Below, piece by piece: positions 1-7,942 of a stretch of DNA of 13,212 nt (positions within the stretch are counted from its first letter, which is position 1; every line of letters starts with the position of its first letter). A program made the translations under genes and the position numbers. The notes below the pieces were generated by a model that was given only the letters and a program-made list of their open reading frames with translations, had not been told where the DNA came from and did not search any database. The stretch comes from CAZBBC01 sp964489835 (lineage in GTDB: Bacteria; Calditrichota; Calditrichia; JAJRVZ01), in assembly GCA_964489835.1 (NCBI GenBank), contig CAZBBC010000128.1, forward strand, positions 1-13,212, written 5' to 3'.

Positions 1-297
1 GGAAAAAGATAAAATTGATTGATTATTTAAAAACTGGCCTCTAACAAGTCCTTCAGTACTGGCCCGAGTTTTAGTATTGCCCTGTCCCGCTGCCGGTTAA
101 ACACAGTCCCCTTTAGTAAAAAAAATCATTACTGTGAAATACACTTCCTGCCTGATACATTTATCACAACATTTTATTTTAAATATACTATATTGAGATA
201 AATATTGATAAACCAAGATTTGAATATTCAAAGGAATCGAATCTTTTTACAATTACTTTATATTTTTCAGGTCACTCTCTTTAAGGAGGGTATAATC
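1..297. other. Leader region without a recognisable gene
   Basis: No convincing coding region is seen in the first 297 bases. All forward frames are closed by stops near the left edge, and the open frame from 205 is only an upstream extension of the lipoprotein gene. The region is AT-rich and probably carries the promoter of that gene, but I see no promoter boxes I would defend. The clear signal is the ribosome binding site AAGGAGGG at 283-290, seven bases before the ATG at 298. Confidence 0.5.
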
Positions 298-1917
298 ATG
301 AAAAATCTTGCATTTATTTTGTTAACTTTTTTCATTTTAATTTCCTGCTCAAAAGAAATTAATAATTCTGAAGATGATCAATCGCCCTATCCTTTTGAAG
401 TTACTGTTCAATCAATAAATTTCACCGTTGTATCTATTTTATGGTCACCATCCTTAGATCCGGAAGGCAAAGATATATTCTATAAGATTTACCTGGACGA
501 TCATCTGGTCGTCGATTCTATCTCCAACCATTCACACACCTTTTTCAATTTAGCTCACCATACGGCCTATACGGGCAAAGTCATGGCCTTTGATCCACAA
601 GGAAACAATGCCTCTGCCACTTTTTCTTTTACAACACTCGAGGCAAATGTATTAAATAGTGGAAAACAATTATTTGATCAACAAGCGGTTAATGATTTTG
701 CTCAAAATGAATATAATGTCATAAAAGGAGACTTAAAATTAGGAAATTCAGTTACCATCTATGGAGTCCCTTATAGCAATATATCAGACCTTTCCGGTCT
801 TTTCAGTTTGTCTTCTATCGAAGGAACATTAACCATACATTATAATAAAAACCTGACTTCATTGGATGGACTACAAAATATAATCAGCGTGGGCGGTTTG
901 ACAATCGATGTCCTGGAAAAGATAGTCAATCTCGATGATTTACAGAGTCTTTCTAATATCACGGGCAGTCTGAATATCCATGAGAATAATAAATTAATAA
1001 ACATTGATGCTTTAGAAAGGGTAACAACTTTAAACGGTAATTTAGATATCATTTCGAACCAGTATCTCCCTAATATAGACGGTTTACAAAACCTGACTAC
1101 GGTTGGCGGTGATCTAAAAATGCGCCGAGATGGCATACAAAATGTTGAAGGTTTGCGGAATTTGGTCTATGTTGGAGGTAATGTTCATATAGGTTATAAT
1201 TATTATTTAGGTACTGTAGATCTAGAAAATATTACCCTTATTGGCGGAAACTTAGAAATCAGCCATGGAGTAAATGGTATAAATAAATTAACTAAAATTG
1301 GCGGAGATTTAAGTATAAGTGGAAGTGTTGATGGGTTTCAAAATCTCCGTTCAATTGGGGGACTATATCTGAGTGGTGGGGGTCATTTCAAAGGATTGCA
1401 GAATTTAGAATCTATCGGTACTATATCTTTAAGTGAAACTTCATTGGAAGATCTTGATTTTCTGCAAAGCGTAGATACCGTTAAGGGCGATTTATATATC
1501 AGGGATTATGGTATAAAAGACCTTAATGGATTGAAAAACCTGGTCAAGATTAAAGATAATTTTAGCATTATCAACAACTATGAATTACTAAATATTGATG
1601 GGTTATCTAAGTTGACATTGGTCGGAGGGAAAATATATCTGGCGGGGAATTCTCAAATTCAAAATATCAACGGGTTTCAAAACTTGACTTCTGCCGGGGA
1701 TATCGAGTTCTACAATAATTACAATCTCTCCAATCTTGATGGATTTCAAAATTTAATCTCTGTGAACAGCTTATCATTTTCAAATAATAATTATTTGCAT
1801 GATTTATGTGGAATAAAATTATTATTGGAGAATAATCCGAACATCGAGTATTATGTCCACCTTAATTATTATAACCCAACAATAGAAGATATAATAAGTG
1901 GTAATTGTAGGAAGTGA
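298..1917 (+). CDS. Surface lipoprotein, FN3 domain plus L-domain/LRR-like repeats
   Basis: Predicted exported lipoprotein of 539 aa, probably a ligand- or surface-binding protein; the ligand is unknown. The frame is open from 205, but ATG 298 is preferred because AAGGAGGG stands at 283-290 and the protein then begins with a lipoprotein signal peptide (MKNLAFILLTFFILISC, lipobox LISC, Cys17). Residues about 29-117 look like a fibronectin type III domain, ending in a typical FxFTT strand. Residues about 145-520 are irregular repeats of roughly 22-25 aa with the pattern 'I.GLQNLtsVGGdL.I..N..L', resembling receptor L-domain/leucine-rich solenoids known from surface proteins of FCB bacteria. No C-terminal sorting domain is seen, so the lipid is the likely anchor. 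The next gene starts 24 nt downstream, suggesting cotranscription. Domain names are by eye; export and the solenoid are more certain than function. Confidence 0.85.
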   Translation: MKNLAFILLTFFILISCSKEINNSEDDQSPYPFEVTVQSINFTVVSILWSPSLDPEGKDIFYKIYLDDHLVVDSISNHSHTFFNLAHHTAYTGKVMAFDPQGNNASATFSFTTLEANVLNSGKQLFDQQAVNDFAQNEYNVIKGDLKLGNSVTIYGVPYSNISDLSGLFSLSSIEGTLTIHYNKNLTSLDGLQNIISVGGLTIDVLEKIVNLDDLQSLSNITGSLNIHENNKLINIDALERVTTLNGNLDIISNQYLPNIDGLQNLTTVGGDLKMRRDGIQNVEGLRNLVYVGGNVHIGYNYYLGTVDLENITLIGGNLEISHGVNGINKLTKIGGDLSISGSVDGFQNLRSIGGLYLSGGGHFKGLQNLESIGTISLSETSLEDLDFLQSVDTVKGDLYIRDYGIKDLNGLKNLVKIKDNFSIINNYELLNIDGLSKLTLVGGKIYLAGNSQIQNINGFQNLTSAGDIEFYNNYNLSNLDGFQNLISVNSLSFSNNNYLHDLCGIKLLLENNPNIEYYVHLNYYNPTIEDIISGNCRK

Positions 1918-1941
1918 TTTACTAATCTCAAGAGGGATCTA

Positions 1942-3216
1942 ATGATGTATCACAAAAAATATTTTTTAATAGTATTACTATTGCTATTTTATTTATTTAC
2001 ATGCAAGGAAGATCCGACGTCATCTGATAATCGAAAACCGGTGGTATCAATTGTTTCTCCTGCGGATTATTCTGAATTTGTAGAGGGTACTATTATTACG
2101 ATAAGCGCCTATGCACAAGATAATGAATCTGTAAAAGAAGTTAAGTTTTACATCGATAGTGAGTTGGAGTTTACCGACAATAGCGAACCATACGAGTATG
2201 AATGGGATACAAGCGGAAAAATAGGAAGTCATAGCATAAGTGCAAAAGTATATGATGCCAGTAATAATATGGGTGAATCAATCGTCGTGTCCATCATTAT
2301 CAATGCAAATACAGCACCAACTGCATCATTTACAATTTCACCATTCAATGGAGATATCTCAACAATTTTCCAATTTGATGCATCAGGCAGTAGTGATAAG
2401 GAAGATTTCTTTTCTCAATTAAGATTTAATTGGGATTGGGAAAATGACGGTACCTGGGATGTCACCAACTCTACGACTTATAATCCCACCCATCAATTCA
2501 GTTTACCCGGACTATATACGGTAAAATTAAAAGTAACCGATAGCCGGAACTTATTTGACGAATCCACAAAATCGGTAAGTACCTTCGAAACGGGAACGGT
2601 AACGGATATCGATGGCAATGTGTACCTGACGGTAAAAGTTGGCAACCAATGGTGGATGGCTGAAAATCTGAAAGTAACCCGGTACCGGAACGGGGATGCT
2701 ATCCCAAATGTAAGAGATAATCCCGATTGGTTAGATCTGACGACTGCTGCTTATTGTGTTTATAACAACGATGATGGCCTTTGGGAAATATATGGTCTGT
2801 TATACAACTGGTATGCGGTTGACGATAGCCGCAATCTTGCGCCGTCAGGCTGGCATGTGCCTGTGGAAGAAGAGTGGAAAGAGCTGGAAATGTACCTTGG
2901 AATGAGCCAATTGGCAGTCATTGGTACCGGCTGGCGGGGTACGGACGAAGGCAGTAAGATGAAGGATGCCAATTATTGGTATGGCTCCCCCCTAAGTACC
3001 ACAAACGAAAGCGGATTATCGGTGTTGCCGGGCGGTTACCGTTATGGCACTACAGGTACTTACAACGAAGTACGTCGTGCCGGATTCTTATGGTCCGCTA
3101 CAGATTACAGTACTAACTACGCCTGGGGCCGATACCTGTTTTTCGATAATTTAAACGTCAACCGCGAATACCATTATAAACGCTATGGCTTTAGTGTGCG
3201 CTGTGTCAAGGATTGA
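1942..3216 (+). CDS. Lipoprotein with Ig-like, PKD and FISUMP domains
   Basis: Predicted 424-aa lipoprotein displayed outside the cytoplasm. AAGAGGG at 1930-1936 serves ATG 1942 or ATG 1945, and the exact start is undecided. The N terminus is a hydrophobic signal ending at Cys21 in LFTC, a relaxed lipobox. Residues about 32-120 form a bacterial Ig-like domain of the 'P.V.I.SPADysEfveGt.I.I.A.A.D..SVKEVkFYID' type. Residues about 126-212 match a PKD domain (PTASFTISP, FDASGSSD, WDWENDGTWD, HQFSLPGLYTVKLKVTD). Residues about 217-424 are a Fibrobacter succinogenes major paralogous (FISUMP) domain: TDIDGN.Y.TVKVGNQWWMAENLK, YGLLYNWYAV, GWHVP..EEW, a GTDEGSKMK segment, LPGGYR and a terminal GFSVRCVKD. 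FISUMP domains are common in surface proteins but their biochemical role is not settled. The FISUMP-coding DNA is clearly richer in GC than the rest of the gene. The gene lies between two other exported-protein genes on the same strand. Confidence 0.88.
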   Translation: MMYHKKYFLIVLLLLFYLFTCKEDPTSSDNRKPVVSIVSPADYSEFVEGTIITISAYAQDNESVKEVKFYIDSELEFTDNSEPYEYEWDTSGKIGSHSISAKVYDASNNMGESIVVSIIINANTAPTASFTISPFNGDISTIFQFDASGSSDKEDFFSQLRFNWDWENDGTWDVTNSTTYNPTHQFSLPGLYTVKLKVTDSRNLFDESTKSVSTFETGTVTDIDGNVYLTVKVGNQWWMAENLKVTRYRNGDAIPNVRDNPDWLDLTTAAYCVYNNDDGLWEIYGLLYNWYAVDDSRNLAPSGWHVPVEEEWKELEMYLGMSQLAVIGTGWRGTDEGSKMKDANYWYGSPLSTTNESGLSVLPGGYRYGTTGTYNEVRRAGFLWSATDYSTNYAWGRYLFFDNLNVNREYHYKRYGFSVRCVKD

Positions 3217-3284
3217 CATTGGTATATAGGTGATATAGATAGCCGTCAGTTAAACGCCAGCCGATGGGGGAGTGCGTATACGAA

Positions 3285-4991
3285 ATGATAAAATTTATAA
3301 AAACATCACTAATTCTTTTAGTATTTATTCCGTCTGTAGTTAATGCCCAGGCAGACTCACTCATGGAACAATTGCGCTATTACCCATTACAGATTGGGGA
3401 TTACTGGGAATATAAGACAAGATCCAGTATGTTTGGCGGAGAAACTATAACAGCAGCATATTCGGTGGAAGTTACAGGTGACAAAATACTCCCCAATGGA
3501 ATTCTTTATAAGCGCCTGGTTAAGGAATCTATCGGCTCAGGTAGCATTAGCTCAGCATACTATCAACGTGTGGACTCATCAAATGGATACGTCTACCAAT
3601 ATGCCTCATGGGCTTCAGAGACAAATTATGAAATTGCAATTCTCAATCTTTTCGCTCATCCTTTGGAGGTCCTTGACAGACCGCCTCCAGAATATAATCC
3701 ATCAATAGAAAATACTACCATTCTTGATGTACCCACAACCGTTCAGACTTTTCTCTGGGTCAGTGGCCCCCTCAGCTCGACACGGATTAAATATGCGAAA
3801 GGATTTGGTTATAGCGGTATGAGCCGTTCAACTCCCGCTACTGGATACACAGAGGATCTGGCCTATGCCAAAATTAACGGGATTGCCTATGGGATCAGAA
3901 TCCTAACAAACTCACAAATTGAACAATTGCACTATTATCCGTTACAGAGTGGAGATCAATGGCAATATAAGACGAAATTTGATTCGTTAGGCGAAGAATC
4001 TATATCAGCAGCATATTCGGTGGAAGTTATTCGGGACACAACATTGCCTAATGGAAACCTGTATAAAGTCCTGATAAATGAATCCATATGCTTGGATAAC
4101 AGCAGGTCAGAATACTACCAACGCGTGGATTCATTCGATGGATACATTTACCAATATTCCTCAAGTGCTTCAGAGACAAATTATGAAGTTGTAATTCTCA
4201 ATCTTTTCTCTCAACCCTGGGGTACCATTGAATACCCACCACATACTGATCCATCAATAGAAAATACATCAGTTCTTGATGTACCCACGACCGTTCAGAC
4301 TTTCTTCTGGGGCGGTAGCCCGAACATCTGGACACGTACAGGATTTGCGAAAGGATTTGGCTATAGCGGTATGAGTCGTTCAAGATCATCTTCATTTTAC
4401 AGAGAAGATTTGGTTTCTGCCAGGATTAACGGAATTTCCTACGGGAAAAAAATCCAGGTTCCCGTTATAAGTTCTTCTTACCCTCCATCTGATTCGATCT
4501 CGGTATATCTTGGTGAAGAAATAGTATTCTCCGTTAACACTGATGAAAATGTTCTTTATCACTGGTATCATAATAATAATCTTGCCTCGACTGACACTTT
4601 ATTTATATTCATACCAGGAAAATCAGATCTTGGTTTAAATAATATTAGAGTAATGATTTCTAATGACCCGTACAAGACTTATCAGACATGGATTGTCGAG
4701 GTTAAACAACCCGAAAAATTTAAATTATCTCAAAACTATCCCAATCCATTTAATTCCCAGACAACCATTCCTTTTCAGATCGACACGAATGATAACATTA
4801 AATTGACTGTTTATGATATTAATGGGCGAATGATTAAAAAGCTCTTTAACGGATTTTTAAAATCAGGGAAAGAGGAAGTTTTTTGGATGGGTGATAACGA
4901 TTCTGGGAAACCCGTTTCCAGTGGTGTGTATTTTTGTTTGATGAAAAATAGTACTTCTAGTCATGCAATAAAATTAGTATTGCTACGATAG
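3285..4991 (+). CDS. Secreted protein, duplicated module, C-terminal sorting domain
   Basis: Predicted secreted protein of 568 aa. The frame is open from an ATG at 3264, but ATG 3285 is preferred because translation from it starts directly with a signal peptide (MIKFIKTSLILLVFIPSVVNA, cleavage near residue 21); a G-rich stretch at 3266-3272 may be its ribosome binding site. Residues about 28-205 and 213-390 are two copies of one unrecognised module: EQL.YYPLQ.GD.W.YKT, AAYSVEV, YYQRVDS..GY.YQY, ASETNYE..ILNLF, LDVPTTVQTF.W, AKGFGYSGMSRS, A.INGI.YG. An Ig-like linker follows. Residues about 476-568 are a type A sorting/FlgD-like domain (KLSQNYPNPFN, VYDINGRMIKKLF, SGVYFCLMK, ending KLVLLR), the usual tag for type IX-like (Por) secretion in FCB bacteria. 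It is probably cotranscribed with the lipoprotein ending 68 nt upstream. The module's function is unknown. Confidence 0.85.
   Translation: MIKFIKTSLILLVFIPSVVNAQADSLMEQLRYYPLQIGDYWEYKTRSSMFGGETITAAYSVEVTGDKILPNGILYKRLVKESIGSGSISSAYYQRVDSSNGYVYQYASWASETNYEIAILNLFAHPLEVLDRPPPEYNPSIENTTILDVPTTVQTFLWVSGPLSSTRIKYAKGFGYSGMSRSTPATGYTEDLAYAKINGIAYGIRILTNSQIEQLHYYPLQSGDQWQYKTKFDSLGEESISAAYSVEVIRDTTLPNGNLYKVLINESICLDNSRSEYYQRVDSFDGYIYQYSSSASETNYEVVILNLFSQPWGTIEYPPHTDPSIENTSVLDVPTTVQTFFWGGSPNIWTRTGFAKGFGYSGMSRSRSSSFYREDLVSARINGISYGKKIQVPVISSSYPPSDSISVYLGEEIVFSVNTDENVLYHWYHNNNLASTDTLFIFIPGKSDLGLNNIRVMISNDPYKTYQTWIVEVKQPEKFKLSQNYPNPFNSQTTIPFQIDTNDNIKLTVYDINGRMIKKLFNGFLKSGKEEVFWMGDNDSGKPVSSGVYFCLMKNSTSSHAIKLVLLR
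3366..4452 (+). repeat. Intragenic tandem duplication, ~555-bp unit
   Basis: The coding sequence at about 3366-3900 is repeated at about 3921-4452. The offset is 555 nt at the left edge (GAACAATTGC at 3366 and 3921) and 552 nt at the right edge (AAC before the GI.YG codons), so the copies differ by a net single codon. Similarity remains visible in DNA as well as protein, for example around GTACCCAC.ACCGTTCAGAC. This indicates a duplication of one whole domain by multiples of three, with later divergence. Confidence 0.85.
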
Positions 4992-5477
4992 TATCCTGTG
5001 ACCTGAAGAGAAAAATTTTTGATAGGATAACAGGATATTTAGGATGGCGTATATATCATTTTTCACGATGGATTTTTTAAACAAGTGAGAGGAAGCACTG
5101 AGAGAATAGTTGTGTCAGGAGAAAAAGGCGATTTTGGATTCATGGCTAATTTCAGAATTGGCGCTGATTACTGTCATGTGTATAAGATCAGTGGTCCGGA
5201 TACGGTTACGCTTGCGAATTAAATTGTGATTTTTGCGAAGCATATGTCACCAAAAATATAAAATTTGATTTATCACTCATGTTTCCACCGGTTTCTTTAA
5301 GAATACACCCATTTAAGTCAAGTGAACCGGTTTATCCTTTAATATTATATCGATAAGTACCACCAAACTCGCGGCTTAATTGGATGCCCTGGTGTATCGC
5401 ATACTATCGTATATTAACCAGGTCGGCGCAATTTTGCAGCTAATGTTATATACTTTTAACTTAAAAGTGAGATCAAG
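4992..5477. other. Intergenic spacer of 486 nt
   Basis: No complete gene is recognised here. The spacer begins with an 8-bp inverted repeat just after the upstream stop codon (TATCCTGT 4992-4999, ACAGGATA 5030-5037); its 30-nt loop and lack of a U tract make it a poor terminator. A 60-codon open frame (5043-5222) is listed separately. The rest (5223-5477) shows no structure I can interpret and presumably holds the promoter of the beta-barrel gene. Confidence 0.5.
5043..5222 (+). pseudogene. Orphan reading-frame fragment, function unknown
   Basis: A frame open from the codon after the stop TAG at 5040-5042 to TAA at 5220-5222 encodes about 59 residues of well-mixed, protein-like composition, including FHDGFF, ERIVVSGEKGDFGF and HVYKISGPDTVTLAN. 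It has no ATG at its left side; only a GTG at 5085 and an ATG at 5142 are available, neither with a good ribosome binding site. It could be the 3' remnant of a decayed gene or simply chance. I do not recognise a family. Confidence 0.25.
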
Positions 5478-6074
5478 ATGAGACAAGTATTCATTTTCTT
5501 TACTATTCTTTTACTTTTTCCATTACACCTGTTTGCACAGGAAAAGGATTTAAAAGAAATATACACCGATGTAACCAAGGCAATAAACTCCATACTTCTC
5601 ACAAAAACCGGTGCAACCGAAATATCCGGATTTATTTCATATACCCATTTAAGCACCGCATTTACCTCTGCTCAAAAGAGCACCCAACAGATTCTGCAGA
5701 TTGAACCTGTTTTTTCATATTTTTTTGTTGATCATATTTCCCTGGGAATTGATATATCATATTACTATCAAAAGATAAATTATAAGTCATATGGAGCGGC
5801 ATCTCTTGAACAAATATTTGCCGGCCCAATAGCAAAAATGTATTTTGGCGAAGACAACCTAAGGCCATTCATACTTACCGATTATCTCTTTTTGGTTGGT
5901 GATAATTTTGATGGAAGCGAATTGGACTTCGGCGCTGGAATTTTCTGTCATGTAACCGGTAATTTTGGAATCAGTTTATTTGGTAAATATGGAATCATTT
6001 GGTCAAATAATAATGACATTGATACTCAAAACCGAATTTTTATTGGGATTGGTATATCAAATTTTATATTATAA
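5478..6074 (+). CDS. Small outer-membrane beta-barrel-like protein
   Basis: Predicted 198-aa exported protein, probably an eight-stranded type outer-membrane barrel. ATG 5478 follows a weak purine-rich stretch. The first 20 residues are a signal peptide (MRQVFIFFTILLLFPLHLFA, cleavage before Gln21). The mature part, after a short polar segment, consists of alternating amphipathic strands such as EISGFISYTHLSTAF, QIEPVFSYFFVDHISLGIDISYYYQKI, LRPFILTDYLFLVGD, LDFGAGIFCHVTGNFGISLFGKYGI and a final RIFIGIGISNFIL. Length and pattern fit the OmpA/OmpW-like 'outer membrane protein beta-barrel' families seen across FCB bacteria. No substrate can be inferred. It stands alone on the plus strand, with REP-like hairpins and a convergent PilZ gene downstream. 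Confidence 0.75.
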   Translation: MRQVFIFFTILLLFPLHLFAQEKDLKEIYTDVTKAINSILLTKTGATEISGFISYTHLSTAFTSAQKSTQQILQIEPVFSYFFVDHISLGIDISYYYQKINYKSYGAASLEQIFAGPIAKMYFGEDNLRPFILTDYLFLVGDNFDGSELDFGAGIFCHVTGNFGISLFGKYGIIWSNNNDIDTQNRIFIGIGISNFIL

Positions 6075-6188
6075 AAAAAATTATTTAAAAAGCGCATGAA
6101 TTATGCAGATCATTAGTGTATAACAGTCGAAGCATAGGATTGATAAAATAAATTATAGACTAAAATAAGAAAATTACACTATATAACT

Positions 6189-6254
6189 GTCCCTTTAGGG
6201 ACAAAATATTTATAGCAATCATATAATCCAATAATCTAAAGTCCCGATAGGGAC
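6189..6254. repeat. Two REP-like hairpin repeats
   Basis: Two short palindromes with identical stems occur 52 nt apart: GTCCC-TTTA-GGGAC at 6189-6202 and GTCCC-GATA-GGGAC at 6241-6254. Each is followed by a similar tail (AC.AAATATT...). Two copies in the same orientation, in the spacer between convergent genes, are typical of REP-type extragenic repeats; they could also act as bidirectional transcript-end structures. No RAYT transposase gene is in the window. Confidence 0.65.
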
Positions 6255-6325
6255 GAAATATTAGTTGAAGGATCTCCTTCTTAATGTTCTTTGTGTTTAG
6301 TTTATTAAAAGTATAACAAAAATCT

Positions 6326-6697
6326 TTAATGTAGATTATCAGTTAGCTTTCTTAAGCGGGATAATGTTTGAAGTGAATTATATCTTCTACTCTTGCCAAA
6401 AGGCAGGAATTGAACCCCGGCACAAGGGGTACTTCCTTTGCCAATACTGGTCCAGACCACCTGTCCTTTGGCGATAATCTTTTTGCCCCCCTGGATCACA
6501 ATCTTCAGTTGAACCGGAGTTCCTGACGGTATCTGATCGCTAAATTCGAAACAGGCCCCGCTTTTACTGAGATTAATCAATGACATCGGTCCGCTGGGAA
6601 GAGTAAAATAATTCATTGCCTGGTTTGATTTGTAGTAGACCTGTGCATCCGGAATGCTAATCCGCTCCATCGAACGTCTTTCATTACTATTTTCCAT
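6326..6697 (-). CDS. PilZ domain c-di-GMP receptor
   Basis: Predicted cytoplasmic single-domain PilZ protein of 123 aa, a cyclic-di-GMP binding adaptor. The two signature motifs are present. The N-terminal RxxxR is R8-S-M-E-R12, which clamps the c-di-GMP phosphates and bases in characterised PilZ domains. The [D/N]xSxxG motif is N42-L-S-K-S-G47 and begins the beta-barrel. The segment KKIIAKGQVVWTS..G....GVQFLPF is the usual closing part of the barrel. There is no membrane segment or enzymatic domain, so it should act by binding a partner protein, not identifiable here. The start codon is read on the minus strand from 6697. It is flanked by a convergent beta-barrel gene and a divergent WG-repeat gene, so it is probably monocistronic. 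Linkage to the surface proteins around it is suggestive only. Confidence 0.88.
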   Translation of the reverse strand: MENSNERRSMERISIPDAQVYYKSNQAMNYFTLPSGPMSLINLSKSGACFEFSDQIPSGTPVQLKIVIQGGKKIIAKGQVVWTSIGKGSTPCAGVQFLPFGKSRRYNSLQTLSRLRKLTDNLH

Positions 6698-7007
6698 AAT
6701 AAGATATCACCGCATTATTATTTATATTTTCACGAATTTGAGCAATCCGATAGGACAAATATATGAATGCTCTAATATCTATAACTTTAGAATATGAGTC
6801 AACATTTAAAATAAAAAATTAGCGGTAGAATATCGTTATGTATGGGAGTTCGTTAATTTATAACTATATTTTAGAAAAAATCCATTCCCGTTATCCGAAA
6901 AGCTAAAACAACTTGCCCAGGATTTTATCATTTGGTTCATTATACATTCTGTATCATTCGTCACTTCATTATTTATAACATGGTATTATTTTATATTAAA
7001 GCAAACC
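6698..7007. other. Divergent intergenic region (310 nt)
   Basis: This AT-rich spacer lies between the PilZ gene (minus) and the WG-repeat gene (plus) and must carry both promoters unless one lies further away. I see no long open frame, strong palindrome or clear promoter hexamer pair that I would assign. Confidence 0.4.
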
Positions 7008-7511
7008 ATGAAAATGCTGCCAGGCCCTGATCTGTCGACGGGGCTTTGCGTAAAAAAGATTAAAAGGGAAACGATACATATTATTTATATTTTTTTATGC
7101 GCAATACTTATCATGAGTTATTCTGTTCAGGCAGATGACCTTTATTATAAGAATGGTTGTATTTATAAAAATGTTCAGGTCGTAGATACAATTTCTTCAT
7201 ATATCATCTTTAAAAAAACAAGTGATAAGAATTTGAGACGGGTGCCAAAAAGTTCGGTTATCGAGATCCGACTTCGTCTGTTTAATCCTTTTGTAGAAAC
7301 CGAATTCCTCTACCCGAATAAGAAAAGTAGTGTAAAGAGTACATCTCCGTTGTTTTTTACCATAATAGGGGGTACTAATGAATATAAAGAAGAATACAAA
7401 AATCCAAAATACTTTCCAGTTTTAAATAATGGGTATCTAAAATTTATAGATTCCACCGGACATACAGATATAAATCCAAAATTAAAAAAAAATTTAAACG
7501 ATCTAAAATAA
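7008..7511 (+). CDS. WG-repeat secreted protein, 5' part (frameshifted gene)
   Basis: First part of an exported protein; the frame stops at TAA 7509-7511 after 167 residues. A hydrophobic signal segment (IHIIYIFLCAILIMSYSVQA, residues about 23-42) precedes DDLYYKNGCIYKNV, so SPase I cleavage after A42 is likely. The region before it is unusually long for a signal peptide, so the true start may be an alternative codon downstream; no strong ribosome binding site decides this. Residues about 43-95 (YYKNG.iykNVqVvD.i.sYiiFkk....R.VPKSSVieI) resemble small beta-rich domains seen in exported proteins. From about residue 130 (YFPVLNNGYLKFIDSTGHTDINP) the sequence reads like a WG (KWG) repeat. That repeat continues in the -1 frame after an A9 tract at 7484-7492, so the gene is split by a frameshift and not naturally ended here. 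Confidence 0.6.
   Translation: MKMLPGPDLSTGLCVKKIKRETIHIIYIFLCAILIMSYSVQADDLYYKNGCIYKNVQVVDTISSYIIFKKTSDKNLRRVPKSSVIEIRLRLFNPFVETEFLYPNKKSSVKSTSPLFFTIIGGTNEYKEEYKNPKYFPVLNNGYLKFIDSTGHTDINPKLKKNLNDLK
7484..7492 (+). other. A9 homopolymer at frameshift point
   Basis: Nine consecutive A residues lie where the WG-repeat gene changes from frame 0 to the -1 frame. With one extra A the reading continues as KKKFKRSKITVQSE into the downstream WG repeats without a stop. A one-base deletion, a sequencing or assembly indel, or transcriptional slippage on A9 would all explain it. Confidence 0.7.
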
Positions 7512-7942
7512 CTGTCCAATCCGAAACCAAGGTACATCACATTGCTTATGATGCTGAGGTAAAATTTCACGATGGATTACTCTTACTAAATAAAGGTGAA
7601 TCGGCCATTTATACCAAATTCGGAAAAACTTTTCAATGCATAGACCCAATGGGAAATCACGTCTTCGATATTGAGGGAACTATGGCAATCGAACCCCGTT
7701 TCTCCAATGGCGGCAGTTTTTCATGTGGACTTGCGCCCGTTGAATTCGATCATCAATGGGGGTATATAAATAAAGAAGGAGAATTTGTAATTCCATGTAC
7801 ATATCAACTGGCTTACCCATTCATTGATGGTGTTGGAATTGTATGGGAAGAGGATATTCCTTTCTATATTAGCCGTAATGCTATAATTATAAGACCCGTT
7901 TTTGATGAAGAACACATGATCACAAAACCTCTAAATCATTAA
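7493..7942 (+). pseudogene. WG-repeat protein, 3' part in -1 frame
   Basis: Continuation of the upstream WG-repeat gene. The frame is open from before the A9 tract to the stop at 7940-7942. It encodes FHDGLLLLNKGESAIYTKFGKTFQCIDPMGNHVFD, then EPRFSNGGSFSCGLAPVEFDHQWGYINKEGEFVIPCTYQLAYPFIDGVGIVWEE. The last segment is a textbook WG/KWG repeat (f.eGla.V...WGyId..GefviP..y..a..F..G.a.V). WG repeats are thought to form beta-rich binding surfaces; their ligands are mostly unknown. The first in-frame ATG is at 7649 with no visible ribosome binding site, so separate translation is unlikely; the coding signal clearly begins further upstream. Treat 7008-7942 as one broken, or slippage-dependent, gene. 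Confidence 0.65.

Noticed and set aside
205..297. Upstream ATG at 205 as start of the first lipoprotein
   Set aside because: It would add 31 residues before the signal peptide, while AAGGAGGG at 283-290 and the lipobox both point to ATG 298.
840..1136. Minus-strand open frame opposite the L-domain/LRR-like protein
   Set aside because: It is a shadow of the repetitive coding sequence with low-complexity composition and no start signal.
3264..3284. ATG 3264 as start of the duplicated-module protein
   Set aside because: The seven extra residues precede an otherwise complete signal peptide; ATG 3285 is the better start, although the spacing of the G-rich site is long.
4992..5037. Rho-independent terminator after the duplicated-module gene
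   Set aside because: The 8-bp arms are 30 nt apart, the stem is not GC-rich and no T tract follows.
6189..6254. Minimal CRISPR array of two repeats
   Set aside because: The shared parts are short palindromic stems with different loops, there are only two copies, and no cas gene is near; REP-like repeats fit better.
7649..7942. Independent small WG-repeat gene starting at ATG 7649
   Set aside because: There is no ribosome binding site, and the WG-repeat coding signal continues upstream in the same frame to the A9 tract, so it is the 3' part of the split gene.
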